Shown here piece by piece: positions 31,309 through 39,443 of a stretch of DNA of 41,478 nucleotides. A program made the translations under genes and the position numbers. The stretch's first letter is position 1, and each line of letters begins with the position of its first letter. This DNA comes from an uncultured Bacteroidales bacterium (GTDB lineage Bacteria; Bacteroidota; Bacteroidia; Bacteroidales; Bacteroidaceae). Location: positions 1 to 41,478 of the forward strand of contig CADAZW010000004.1 of NCBI GenBank assembly GCA_902792555.1. Direction: 5' to 3'. The notes beneath the pieces are model-generated. The model made no database searches and was not told where the DNA came from. It saw nothing but the letters and a program-made list of their open reading frames with translations.

Positions 31309-32322
31309 TTATTGGCAACAACTGCTGCCCCACTGATAGACTTTGTCGATATTAGGGGTGGAGATTTTGTGCTCCTTAGCCAGCTGCCAGGGATATCTAA
31401 GCCCGTAGGGGAAATCCTCGCGGAAGTAGCGGCTCTGGAAGTCGGGCTCCCATCCGGCGGAAGTTTGCCTCATAGGTGAGGATATGCCGCGGAAACCCTC
31501 GATGGAACGCAGCTTGGCGGTAAGGCTGGAAGCATCGGTGCTCTCATAGTAGTCGAGCACGGGGGGTATGCTGCCGGGGGGCAGGCCCAAGGCACGGGCA
31601 AGAAGCTGCAGCTCGCTATCCATGGCTATATACAGACGGGAAGCCTCTATGGTCCAGTCAGAATAGAACATAGGATTGGCTGGGTAATAAACGCCCGGCC
31701 GCCAGTCATGCCACATGGTATAGAGACGCGAGGTATGAAGCAGGGGATTACTGTTGCTGAGGCTTGCCTCGTAGATGCTGCCCAGACGCCTGACAGGGAC
31801 GTGGAAAAGATTCTCTAATACCCCAAAGATCGAAGCTCCCCCCGCCTCCCCCTCTGGGGGGAGGGCCGCCACGCTGAGCGAGTCCTTATAGCCCTTCAGC
31901 TCGGCAAGGTGACCATACTCCACTATCCTAGAGATGAAGGGCACGCGCTGGAATCCGAAAAGCAGCTGGCCGGGGCGCAAGTGCTCCATGGCCTGGAAGA
32001 AAAAGCCGGTGCTTGACACCACACTGCCCACCCATGCGGAGGGGTCTAGGTAAGGCGCAATAGCCGTGAGCATTGGCTGAATGGCGTAGCCGGGCAGGCA
32101 CAGCAAGACCATCTGCGCTCCGGGAATGACGTCTGCCGCGCTGGCAGAGATGGCATGCAGCGACGCGTGATAGGTGATACCATGACAATCGCGCACCTCC
32201 AGCGAGGGTGACCACTCACGGGGCCTGGAGGTAAGCAGCGAGACCGCGTTGGCGGACTGCGAAGACAGGTAGCCTGCCACCACATGGCCCAGATTGCCGC
32301 CGCCGCAGATGGTGATATTCAT
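31309..32322 (-). CDS. NAD/NADP octopine/nopaline dehydrogenase-family protein
   Basis: 337 residues. An N-terminal Rossmann fold (ITICGGGNLGHVVAGYL, residues 3-19) and a C-terminal helical domain with ASLSNSNPLLHTSRLYTMW, the family's catalytic His/Asn region. Family members reductively join an amino group to a 2-oxo acid, making opine-like products; the substrate here is unknown. Residues ~154-163 (LPPEGEAGGA) are encoded by a GC-rich palindromic repeat and look like an in-frame insertion. The start codon directly follows a heptanucleotide repeat filling the 31 bp gap from the upstream fusion gene, so the two are probably co-transcribed. Confidence 0.8.
   Translation of the reverse strand: MNITICGGGNLGHVVAGYLSSQSANAVSLLTSRPREWSPSLEVRDCHGITYHASLHAISASAADVIPGAQMVLLCLPGYAIQPMLTAIAPYLDPSAWVGSVVSSTGFFFQAMEHLRPGQLLFGFQRVPFISRIVEYGHLAELKGYKDSLSVAALPPEGEAGGASIFGVLENLFHVPVRRLGSIYEASLSNSNPLLHTSRLYTMWHDWRPGVYYPANPMFYSDWTIEASRLYIAMDSELQLLARALGLPPGSIPPVLDYYESTDASSLTAKLRSIEGFRGISSPMRQTSAGWEPDFQSRYFREDFPYGLRYPWQLAKEHKISTPNIDKVYQWGSSCCQ
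31828..31869 (-). repeat. GC-rich palindromic repeat inside a coding region
   Basis: A palindrome of type ccctccccccagagggggagg lies in frame in the dehydrogenase-like gene and encodes ~12 Pro/Gly/Glu-rich residues. Its composition and symmetry match the intergenic repeats at 11513-11590 and 41110-41148. Confidence 0.6.
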
Positions 32323-32324
32323 CG

Positions 32325-32355
32325 TTTGAGGTTTGAGATTTGAGGTTTGAGGTTT
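32325..32355 (-). repeat. Heptanucleotide array between two genes
   Basis: Four 7 bp units (tttgagg, one tttgaga) plus ttt on the plus strand. On the coding strand this reads as cctcaaa units running from the stop of the fusion gene to 2 nt before the next ATG. The whole intergenic gap is repeat. Confidence 0.92.
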
Positions 32356-34171
32356 ATTGTTTTACGGCTTTCATTGCCTCGATGAGGCGGACATTGTCCT
32401 GATGGCTGCGCACGGCAATACGCAGGTATTGGCTGTTGGGGTTGAGGCCTACCTTGGTGGAGCAGTCGCGGAGCAGTATGTCATGATTCTTAAGCATGGT
32501 GAGCACCAGGCCGCGGGCAGTGAAGGGTGGCAGCACCTCACAGAGGAAATAATTTGCCTGTGAGGGAATGACACGCAGCTGTGGCAGCTGCCTCAGCTGC
32601 TGCTCAAACTCTGCACGCTCAGCTATGAAGCGGGCGCATGCCCGATGGTAGTCGGCTTCATACTTATTGAATATCTGCATGAAATACTCTGCAAAAGAAT
32701 TGATGTTCCAAATGCTAACCTCGCCCTTGATACGCGCAATGAGATCGGTGTCAGCGGAACACAGGATGCCCAAGCGGAGTCCGGGCACTCCATAGCTCTT
32801 GGAAATGCTTTTCATCACGAGCATGTCGGGATATGCCTCGAGGATATTGTCATGGAGGAGGCTGTTGTGCTCATAGCCGTCGGTGAAATCAACGAAACTC
32901 TCGTCGATGATGAGACGGGTACCCTGCTGACGGCACCATGCGGCCAGAGTCAGCACATCAGCTAAGGGAATGAAGTTGCCGGAAGGATTGTCGGGGTTGA
33001 TGATGAGCAGGTTGTCGGCATGATGGGCGGAGAAAAAGTCCATCAGGTTTTCTGCCGTGTAGCGGTAGTCAGGATTGGAGGGAGTGAAAGTGACGAGGCT
33101 GGAAGGATCGCGGCGGTTGGGGTACTCCTCAAAGGTAGGGCGCACGATGCCAAGGGTGCCGGGCAGCTGCTCCATGAGTATCTTTATCAGCTCGGCGGCT
33201 CCGTTGCCGGGAACGATATAGTCCTCGCTGACTCCCCAGCACTTGCTGGCGAGCAAGGTATTGACTTTCATGCCGGAGGGATACTCGGCAACAAGGGTGC
33301 GGAAACAGGCTTCCAGCTCATCAATGATGCGCGACTCATTGAAATAGGGATTGACCAGATAGCAATAGTCGAGCATCTTGGGAAAACGCCAAAAGCCACC
33401 GTAGCGACCATAGTATTTGCGGAGAATGTCATCCTCGCTGGCAAAGAGAGCCTCGGCTATGTCGAGGTCCTGCTTATCATCAATCTCATACCATTTCTCG
33501 CTGCTCACGGGGAGGGCCTTGAGGTCGCTGGTGTCAAGAAGAGTGAGGATGCGCAGCACATTCTCGTAATACTCATTGCAGCCCACCACCTTGGTGTATG
33601 CCTCAAGGAAAGGCACGTATTTCTCCTGCGAGAACTGGCGCGAGAATTTATAGATATTGATGGTCTTATAATAACTGCTGCGGTCGTTGTAGTTAAAATC
33701 GGTCTTGGGTATGAAATTGACAATGTTGTTGTCCTTGTCAAGACGCACCATTGTTCCGTCCATCCAGCTCTCATACTTGGCTACGAGAGCAAGGTTGGGA
33801 CAGGGATTGCTGAGAAGCATATGGAGAAGGCGCGACTCAAAGATGAGGTCGCTCTCCAGGAGAATCGTGTCGTCGGCCTGCAGATACTGCTTGGCAAGGG
33901 CAAGGGAGTAGATATTGTTTGTCTTGTCGTAAATGGGATTGTGGACATACTCTATGCTGACCCCGCGAGGACGGCTGTTGATATGGCTGATGAGCTTGTC
34001 ACCTTCATATCCTACCACTACGACCACACGGCTGAGATTGAGCTCTGCCAGCTGGTCAAGCATACGGTCGATAAGCGGTGTACCATTGACTGGCACCATG
34101 CACTTAGTACATGAGGCGGTGTATTCTCTGAGTCGCTTGCCCATTCCGGCAGCGAGGATTATTGCTTGCAT
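32354..34171 (-). CDS. Bifunctional nucleotidyltransferase / class I PLP-dependent aminotransferase-like fusion
   Basis: 605 residues in two domains. Residues 1-~243 form a LicC-like cytidylyltransferase/NTP-transferase: IILAAGMGKRLREYTAS, KCMVPVNGTPLIDRML, metal site LLESDLIF (D108), and WYEIDDKQDLDIAE. Residues ~255-605 are a fold-type I PLP enzyme of the HisC/CobD-like group: PGNGAAELIK, INPDNPSGNF (392-401), RLIIDESFVDF (D423) and the PLP lysine K458 in SISKSYGVPGLRLG. It thus could make and activate an amino- or phosphoamino-compound as a CDP derivative; choline-, ethanolamine- or phosphonate-type products are candidates. The known fusion PntC has a different aminotransferase class, so this is only an analogy. 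Neighbours: opine-dehydrogenase-like gene downstream, esterase 30 bp upstream. Confidence 0.85.
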   Translation of the reverse strand: MQAIILAAGMGKRLREYTASCTKCMVPVNGTPLIDRMLDQLAELNLSRVVVVVGYEGDKLISHINSRPRGVSIEYVHNPIYDKTNNIYSLALAKQYLQADDTILLESDLIFESRLLHMLLSNPCPNLALVAKYESWMDGTMVRLDKDNNIVNFIPKTDFNYNDRSSYYKTINIYKFSRQFSQEKYVPFLEAYTKVVGCNEYYENVLRILTLLDTSDLKALPVSSEKWYEIDDKQDLDIAEALFASEDDILRKYYGRYGGFWRFPKMLDYCYLVNPYFNESRIIDELEACFRTLVAEYPSGMKVNTLLASKCWGVSEDYIVPGNGAAELIKILMEQLPGTLGIVRPTFEEYPNRRDPSSLVTFTPSNPDYRYTAENLMDFFSAHHADNLLIINPDNPSGNFIPLADVLTLAAWCRQQGTRLIIDESFVDFTDGYEHNSLLHDNILEAYPDMLVMKSISKSYGVPGLRLGILCSADTDLIARIKGEVSIWNINSFAEYFMQIFNKYEADYHRACARFIAERAEFEQQLRQLPQLRVIPSQANYFLCEVLPPFTARGLVLTMLKNHDILLRDCSTKVGLNPNSQYLRIAVRSHQDNVRLIEAMKAVKQ

Positions 34172-34201
34172 GGTGTTATTGATTAACAGTTCTTTATTAT
34201 T

Positions 34202-35005
34202 CTATTTTTTCTTCAGCCAATAGAGTAGTTCGCCTATCCATTGGCGCTGCTCTGAGTAGTCGGTGCGACAGCCAAATCCGTGGTAACCGCCCTCATACAT
34301 ATGTAAGTCAACTGGCACTCCGTTGTCCACCAGTGCCTGGGCATAGCTGAGCGAATTGCGCGGAGCCACCGCCTTGTCGGCTGAGGGTAGTACGATGAAT
34401 GCGCGGGGAGTCCTGGCGGTAACGTGAAGCTCATTGGAATAGCTGCTGACCAGATCAGGGCTGGGCTCACTGCCCAATAGTGCATCACGCGAGACAGCAT
34501 GGGTAACCCCTTGCTCCATGCTTACTACAGGATAGAGCAGCACCTGGAAGTCGGGACGTGTGATACTGTCAGTGAAATGGGTAGCTACAGTTGTGGCCAG
34601 ATGTCCTCCCGCACTACTGCCCATAATGCCCACCTCGCGAATACCCCACTCTGCGGCATGGCTGCGCACATAGCGCATTGCCTGCTGGGCATCGGCAAGA
34701 GGCACGGCATGGCGACCCCTGGGCAGGCGGTACTGCAGCACGAAAAGGCTGACGCCCTCCGGATTGAGAATAGGAGCGAAGTCCCACCCCTCATAGGTCA
34801 TGCACAGAAACTCGTAGGCTCCGCCAGGACATGCAATAACGGCGCGGCCCGTCGGCTCAGCAGCCAGGTAGCAATGGAGCACAGCGTCCTTGTAATCCTC
34901 ATCGGCAATCTCGCCATCGGCCCACAGATTAACCTTAAATGTCTGCTGCGCAAAGCCAGCAAGGCCAAAAAAGATAAACAAGGCCAGTAAAAACACTCTT
35001 TTCAT
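34202..35005 (-). CDS. Secreted alpha/beta-hydrolase (esterase, BD-FAE/acetyl-esterase-like)
   Basis: 267 residues. Signal peptide ~1-19 (MKRVFLLALFIFFGLAGFA, before QQ). Motifs: AVIACPGGAYEF (oxyanion-hole loop), the nucleophile elbow GIMGSSAGGHLA, PSADKAVAPRNS with the likely acid, and EGGYHGFG with the catalytic His. The family typically removes acetyl or feruloyl groups from plant polysaccharides or other acylated substrates; the true substrate is unknown. It leads a probable minus-strand unit with the fusion enzyme, the dehydrogenase-like gene and DUF2851, although a secreted esterase may be functionally separate from those cytoplasmic proteins. Confidence 0.85.
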   Translation of the reverse strand: MKRVFLLALFIFFGLAGFAQQTFKVNLWADGEIADEDYKDAVLHCYLAAEPTGRAVIACPGGAYEFLCMTYEGWDFAPILNPEGVSLFVLQYRLPRGRHAVPLADAQQAMRYVRSHAAEWGIREVGIMGSSAGGHLATTVATHFTDSITRPDFQVLLYPVVSMEQGVTHAVSRDALLGSEPSPDLVSSYSNELHVTARTPRAFIVLPSADKAVAPRNSLSYAQALVDNGVPVDLHMYEGGYHGFGCRTDYSEQRQWIGELLYWLKKK

Positions 35006-35089
35006 CTCTTATCTCTATTATTTTATCTATTCTCTACCATATGTACATGTACTATATATGTACAATTTAGCTATTTACTGATAACAATA

Positions 35090-35124
35090 TACTATCAATT
35101 ATCAACTCTCAATTATCAATTATT
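35090..35124 (-). repeat. Heptanucleotide array at the lepB stop codon
   Basis: Five 7 bp units of type aattatc (plus-strand sense); on the lepB coding strand they read gataatt, the same unit as at 15531-15572. The lepB stop codon (35120-35122) falls in the array. Confidence 0.88.
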
Positions 35125-36631
35125 TAATATTGTCCACCATTCGGAAGAGGCGGCTCCAACGTATCTTGCCATCAAACCATCCGCGGTCGGGATCAAGTGA
35201 GAGCCAGATAAAGATAGGTTTGCCCACAATGTGATCCTCAGGAACGAAGCCCCAGAAGCGGCTGTCAAGCGAGTTGTCGCGATTGTCACCAATCATCCAG
35301 TAATAGTCCATCTTGAAGGTATAGCTGGTGGCCGGTTTGCCGTTAATGAATATCTTGCCGTCGCGCTGCTCCACCTCATTGCCCTCATAGACACGGATGC
35401 ATCGGTCGTAGATAGCCAGTTTCTCGGGAGTAAGCTGGATGGTGGCACCACGCTTAGGAATCCATATGGGACCATAGTCATTTGCAGTCCAACCGGTATT
35501 GAAAGTGTGGGGATAAAGCCTATAGTTTTCCGGCTCATCACATTTCACTATGCTGGAAACGAGATCCTTGCGATTCTGCAACACTTTCTTCACCTCGGCA
35601 GTCATGGGCATGCGGATGACATTGCCCTCGGCGCTCAGCACCTCAGAGATATCCTCACGGCTGATACCAAGTTCGCGACATAAGTCTTCGGGAAGTGGCT
35701 GAAGGAGAGTGACCTTATAGCTCTGCTGGGCTTTCTGGGGCATAAACATCTGATGGCCGTTGGTATAGACGCGACCTTTCTTAATCTGCAGCACCTGACC
35801 TGGGAGACCTACACAGCGCTTCACATAATGCTCACGCATATCCACCGGACGATATTTCTTCTCTCCCATCTGCTGGAAGTTATCCTTTATTGCCTGCTGG
35901 GCATAGTAATACTCAACAGCACTATTCTGTATCTGCTCATTTGGCGGAAGCTGCGCTTCTGCTTTTAGAAAATTCTCAAAGTCCATACCTGCCTGCTGGG
36001 CTGCTATCGACTTACCTATCTCGTAACAAATGGTATAATAATCCTGGCTTTCATAGTTGGCTAACACTGTATCACCACTTGGCACATTGAATACTACTAT
36101 GTCGCCCTGCTTGACGGAACCCAGGCCCTTAACCCTGTCATACTCCCACTTAGGCCACTCAATAAAACTCTTAATATTAAGCAAGGGGATTGTGTGGCTG
36201 GTAAGCGGCATGTGAAGCGGTGTCATAGGTTTACGCGGTCCATAGCTCACTTTGCTGACAAAAAGATAATCGCCGGTAAGAAGGCTTTTCTCAAGCGAAG
36301 AACTGGGGATGACATAGTTCTGAAAAAGATAAAGATTAACAAAATAGACAGCCACTAATGCAAACACTATGGCATCTACCCAACTCATCACCTTACGCAC
36401 GGTGCTATTCTTGCTCTTACGCCACCAACTCCAGGGAATTTTCTTAGTTATATATGCGTCAAAGATAAATGGCACAACTATCAATCCCATCCAGCTGCCG
36501 ACCCATAAACAAAATAACAACCACAGCACTATGACTATGGCGCAACGCACTCTTCTCTCCTTAAGGCTGAGCTCCCTGCGTGGCTTTTCCTCTTTGTTCT
36601 CCTTGTTCTTTTTACTTTTGAAAAACGCCAT
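35120..36631 (-). CDS. lepB: Signal peptidase I
   Basis: Membrane serine protease that removes signal peptides. The start at 36631 (MAFFKSKKNK, 503 residues) was chosen because the extra 45 upstream residues lack family similarity and run back over the dapB 3' end. Two membrane helices: ~30-57 and ~85-104. The nucleophile is S112 in VIPSSSLEKSLLTGD; the general-base lysine is K271 in YVKRCVGLPGQ; box E is GDNRDNSLDSRFWGFV. It is longer than E. coli LepB because of an insertion between the catalytic boxes (~residues 190-260 and 290-400), typical of Bacteroidetes. It lies 34 bp after dapB, a conserved pair. Confidence 0.95.
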   Translation of the reverse strand: MAFFKSKKNKENKEEKPRRELSLKERRVRCAIVIVLWLLFCLWVGSWMGLIVVPFIFDAYITKKIPWSWWRKSKNSTVRKVMSWVDAIVFALVAVYFVNLYLFQNYVIPSSSLEKSLLTGDYLFVSKVSYGPRKPMTPLHMPLTSHTIPLLNIKSFIEWPKWEYDRVKGLGSVKQGDIVVFNVPSGDTVLANYESQDYYTICYEIGKSIAAQQAGMDFENFLKAEAQLPPNEQIQNSAVEYYYAQQAIKDNFQQMGEKKYRPVDMREHYVKRCVGLPGQVLQIKKGRVYTNGHQMFMPQKAQQSYKVTLLQPLPEDLCRELGISREDISEVLSAEGNVIRMPMTAEVKKVLQNRKDLVSSIVKCDEPENYRLYPHTFNTGWTANDYGPIWIPKRGATIQLTPEKLAIYDRCIRVYEGNEVEQRDGKIFINGKPATSYTFKMDYYWMIGDNRDNSLDSRFWGFVPEDHIVGKPIFIWLSLDPDRGWFDGKIRWSRLFRMVDNIK

Positions 36632-36665
36632 TTTTTTACTCTTTATACAGTATAATATTGTCTCT

Positions 36666-37418
36666 TTACTTAAATAAATCATCCATTGTGAGCAGGCCTT
36701 CGTGGGTATAGGCATACTCTGCGGCAAGCACTGCACCCAGCACAAAGCCTCCACGCGACTTAGCACGATGCTCTATGATTATCTCATCATAATCGCTCTG
36801 GTAACAAATAGTATGAGTGCCAGGCACTTCTCCTTCCCTCACTGATTTTATTACCAGTTCCTCTGGCTTGGGACTAACGCCACGTTCCACTGATCCATCC
36901 GACTTGACATAGTCGCCTTTTATCCAAGACTTTTTTGCAGGATAGTTTTCTATAAGTCCTTCAGCAAGAGTGATTGCTGTGCCAGAAGGAGCATCCAATT
37001 TATGCACATGATGGGTTTCCTCAACATAAGGCTCATAGTTACTATAGGGAGCCATTAACTTGGCAAGCTGCTTATTCAATTTATTGAAAAGATACACCCC
37101 AAGGCTGAAATTGCTGCTCCAAAAGAGTGTGTGCAATCCATACTTGCACATATCGCTAATCTCCTGCCAATGATCTTTCTGCCAGCCTGTACTGCCGGTA
37201 ACAACCTTAATATCACGGTCAAAACACTTCTTAATATTATTGTAAGCAGTAAAAGGAGTAGTAAACTCAATAGCCACATCTGCCGACTGAAAAGCAGCAC
37301 TGTCAAAGTCGTCCTGATTATCAATATCAATTATACAGACAATTTTGTGACCTCTCTGAATGGCTAGTTTTTCTATCATCTGGCCCATCTTGCCATAGCC
37401 TATCAATGCAATGTTCAT
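36666..37418 (-). CDS. dapB: 4-hydroxy-tetrahydrodipicolinate reductase
   Basis: NAD(P)H-dependent step of lysine and diaminopimelate synthesis. 250 residues, family norm. Motifs: IALIGYGKMGQMIEK (dinucleotide binding), EFTTPFTA, TGSTGWQ, the catalytic-site segment EETHHVHKLDAPSGTA (His pair and substrate-binding Lys), and VPGTHTICYQSDYDEI. The composition is more AT-rich than genes to the left. It is the first gene of the dapB-lepB pair with a -7 box 20-30 bp upstream. Confidence 0.96.
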   Translation of the reverse strand: MNIALIGYGKMGQMIEKLAIQRGHKIVCIIDIDNQDDFDSAAFQSADVAIEFTTPFTAYNNIKKCFDRDIKVVTGSTGWQKDHWQEISDMCKYGLHTLFWSSNFSLGVYLFNKLNKQLAKLMAPYSNYEPYVEETHHVHKLDAPSGTAITLAEGLIENYPAKKSWIKGDYVKSDGSVERGVSPKPEELVIKSVREGEVPGTHTICYQSDYDEIIIEHRAKSRGGFVLGAVLAAEYAYTHEGLLTMDDLFK

Positions 37419-37444
37419 AGTTAGTCTATTTAATTTTCAAACTA

Positions 37445-37452
37445 CAAAAATA
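37445..37452 (-). promoter_or_regulatory. -7 box for dapB-lepB
   Basis: TATTTTTG on the minus strand, a perfect TAnnTTTG match 27 bp before the dapB start. No TTTG is present at -33. Confidence 0.5.
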
Positions 37453-37526
37453 AAACCATTTTTCCACTTATCTATTCATTTAACATTCTTTTTTATTTTT
37501 CTTGCCCTATAAGTACAGAAAACAAA

Positions 37527-37556
37527 CAAAAAAGGACCCCGAAATATCGAGGTCCT
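37527..37556 (-). terminator. Terminator of the zinc-ribbon/lipoprotein operon
   Basis: Stem aggacc/ggtcct with additional cg pairs (37533-37556), followed on the minus strand by a T run (ttttttg). It lies 25 bp after the stop of the 180-residue lipoprotein. Confidence 0.8.
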
Positions 37557-37581
37557 AATTAAATTTTATAAGAAATTTTCT

Positions 37582-38124
37582 TTACTCAGTAACTTCGTCT
37601 GCTACTTCTTCAACTGTCTCAGTAACTTCCTCTGCAGCATCTTCTGCAGCATCAGTAACCTCATCAGCGGCACCTTCAACTGTCTCTTCTGCTTCGTTGA
37701 ACATGTCACCCATGCCCAAAGCAGCAACCCACTGCTTGCTGAAGTCTTCGTCAGTCTGCAACTCGGTCCAAGCCGGATTCTTCGTTACTTCAGTATTGAA
37801 ATCCTCAATTACTTTCTGAACGGTCTGAACATCATCAGCGGTAAAGCCGGCATCCTGATAAGCCTTGGCAGCATCTTCCATGCTGAACTTCTCATCATTG
37901 AAGAGCTTAGCTACAACCTCAACAGACTTCTGCATAACGGGCTTGATAATCTCAGCCAGTTCCAGAGCCTTTGTCTTAAGTTCTTCCTTAGGCATGGTAG
38001 CCAGCTTATCCTTAACACTTTCAAAAAGTTGCTTAGCCTTTGCACCGGGGCCATCACCACCAGAACAACTTACCATAAACACGCCCATCAGGGCTACTAA
38101 TGCAAATCCTAATAATTTTTTCAT
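37582..38124 (-). CDS. Lipoprotein with acidic C-terminal repeats (paralog A)
   Basis: 180 residues. Lipoprotein signal MKKLLGFALVALMGVFMVSC with the lipobox Cys at 20, followed by SGGDG, an export-type context in Bacteroidetes. The middle is helical (KQLFESVKDKLATMPKEELK). The last ~40 residues are a near-repeat of EEVTETVEEVADEVTE, likely a negatively charged coiled coil. I do not recognise the family. It shares its signal peptide and part of its helical region with the next gene upstream, so the two are tandem paralogs. It is the last gene of a three-gene unit. Confidence 0.8.
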   Translation of the reverse strand: MKKLLGFALVALMGVFMVSCSGGDGPGAKAKQLFESVKDKLATMPKEELKTKALELAEIIKPVMQKSVEVVAKLFNDEKFSMEDAAKAYQDAGFTADDVQTVQKVIEDFNTEVTKNPAWTELQTDEDFSKQWVAALGMGDMFNEAEETVEGAADEVTDAAEDAAEEVTETVEEVADEVTE

Positions 38125-38148
38125 CTTTCTATTTTTTAAAAAGTTAAA

Positions 38149-38550
38149 TTACATATTAACACCCATTGTCTCTAGCATTTTCTTCTGAAAATCGGGATCT
38201 TTCTCCAGCTCTTTGAAAGCAGGAATCTTATTGCAGGCAGCCTCCATTTCAGACATCAAACCCTCAATTTCTTCTGCACCTGCTTCCTTCATCTCATTAG
38301 CATAATCAAGAGCCTTTGATGGGTCTGCTTCAATCTTCTTGCCTATTTCTGCAACCTTTTCAGTTACAGGCTTGATTGCATTGGCAAAATCCATAAGCTT
38401 AGTCTTAAGTTCGTCAACATTCATGTTGGCTCCCTTATCCTTAAGCTCCTGAACTATTTCTTTTGCCTTTTCGATGCCGCCACCGTTAGAGCAACTAAGC
38501 ATAAACACGCCCATTAAGGCTACTAATGCAAATCCAAGTATTTTTTTCAT
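38149..38550 (-). CDS. Lipoprotein (paralog B)
   Basis: 133 residues. Signal peptide MKKILGFALVALMGVFMLSC, nearly identical to paralog A also at the DNA level; lipobox Cys 20, then SNGGG. The body is helical and charged (KAKEIVQELKDKGANMNVDELK, ADPSKALDYANEMKEAGAEE) and has no known domain I can name. It lacks the acidic tail of paralog A. It lies 18 bp after the zinc-ribbon gene and 24 bp before paralog A, so the three are one operon. Confidence 0.8.
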   Translation of the reverse strand: MKKILGFALVALMGVFMLSCSNGGGIEKAKEIVQELKDKGANMNVDELKTKLMDFANAIKPVTEKVAEIGKKIEADPSKALDYANEMKEAGAEEIEGLMSEMEAACNKIPAFKELEKDPDFQKKMLETMGVNM

Positions 38551-38568
38551 ATATATAATACCTATTAA

Positions 38569-39315
38569 TTATTTACCATCACAAATGATTTTCTTAGCAT
38601 AGAGGTAGATAAATATGCTAATAGCGCTGGAGATAGCAGCAATGATGATGGTGATGACACCAACATTTCCACCGCTCAGAGCAGCAGCACCACCGCCAAT
38701 GGCAGCAAGTACTCCAACTAATACAGGAATTACAAGCAGCCAACCAAAAGTCTTAACATTGCCAGAATAGCTGCCAATGAGCGTGAAAGCTACAATGAGG
38801 AGCAGAATTAAATAAACGAAGGAAACAATTCCACCTACTACTCCAATACCTGCAGCAGCACTTATACCATCAAGGCCAGCCAATACTACTATAAGACCAG
38901 CAATAACAATCAGAGCCATTGAGGCAACGTATAACCAACCTGTAGTGGTAAGCAGTCCGGGCATCGGCTTCTTGTGGCCGGCAAGACCTTTCTTAAGGCT
39001 ATCAAAAATCTTAAACATTGCCAGTGCAGCACAGGCAGAAGAGATAGCATAGAAGAAATAGTAAAGTCTTGGGTTTTCAAGAATGTTGAAGAAAGACATA
39101 ATGAAAGCCAAGATAGCACCGGCAATACCTATATAGGCAAAAGTCGGGAAACTAGCAGAGTTAGAGCTAGGAATGTAATCCAAATGCTCGGGACCATTGT
39201 TGTAGGCAGGAGCCTGGGGTGCTGCAGCGGGAGCTGCTTCCATGGGTGCACCACATGCGGGGCATACAGCCACGCCGTCAGCTACTTGCTGACCACATTT
39301 TGAACAAAAAGCCAT
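38569..39315 (-). CDS. Zinc-ribbon polytopic membrane protein
   Basis: 248 residues. An N-terminal zinc ribbon with two CxxC pairs (CSKCG at 4-8 and CPACG at 18-22), an Ala/Pro-rich linker, then five to six hydrophobic segments (e.g. YIGIAGAILAFIMSFF, LIVIAGLIVVLAGL, LLVIPVLVGVLAAIGG, VGVITIIIAAISSAISIFIY). Such zinc-ribbon membrane proteins are common and mostly uncharacterised. It leads the operon with the two lipoproteins and has a near-perfect promoter. A role in envelope homeostasis is only a guess. Confidence 0.82.
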   Translation of the reverse strand: MAFCSKCGQQVADGVAVCPACGAPMEAAPAAAPQAPAYNNGPEHLDYIPSSNSASFPTFAYIGIAGAILAFIMSFFNILENPRLYYFFYAISSACAALAMFKIFDSLKKGLAGHKKPMPGLLTTTGWLYVASMALIVIAGLIVVLAGLDGISAAAGIGVVGGIVSFVYLILLLIVAFTLIGSYSGNVKTFGWLLVIPVLVGVLAAIGGGAAALSGGNVGVITIIIAAISSAISIFIYLYAKKIICDGK

Positions 39316-39361
39316 AGTCTTAAAATGTTTAAAGGGTTAATAGATTCTAAAATTTCGTTTT

Positions 39362-39392
39362 CAAAATTATGAATTATAATTGAATATCCAAA
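39362..39392 (-). promoter_or_regulatory. Promoter of the zinc-ribbon/lipoprotein operon
   Basis: Minus strand: TTTG (39389-39392), 19 nt spacer, TAATTTTG (39362-39369), both boxes perfect. The start codon lies 47 bp downstream. Confidence 0.8.
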
Positions 39393-39443
39393 CAAAAATA
39401 TATGAAAATCTTATTTTTTAAGTAAAAAAGTTGTATTTTCAAA

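Noticed and set aside
33020-34114. 364-codon plus-strand frame opposite the fusion enzyme
   Set aside because: Antisense shadow; the minus strand has intact nucleotidyltransferase and PLP motifs.
36632-36766. 45-residue N-terminal extension of lepB
   Set aside because: It overlaps the dapB 3' end and lacks family similarity; MAFFKSKKNK at 36631 gives a normal basic N-terminus before the first helix.
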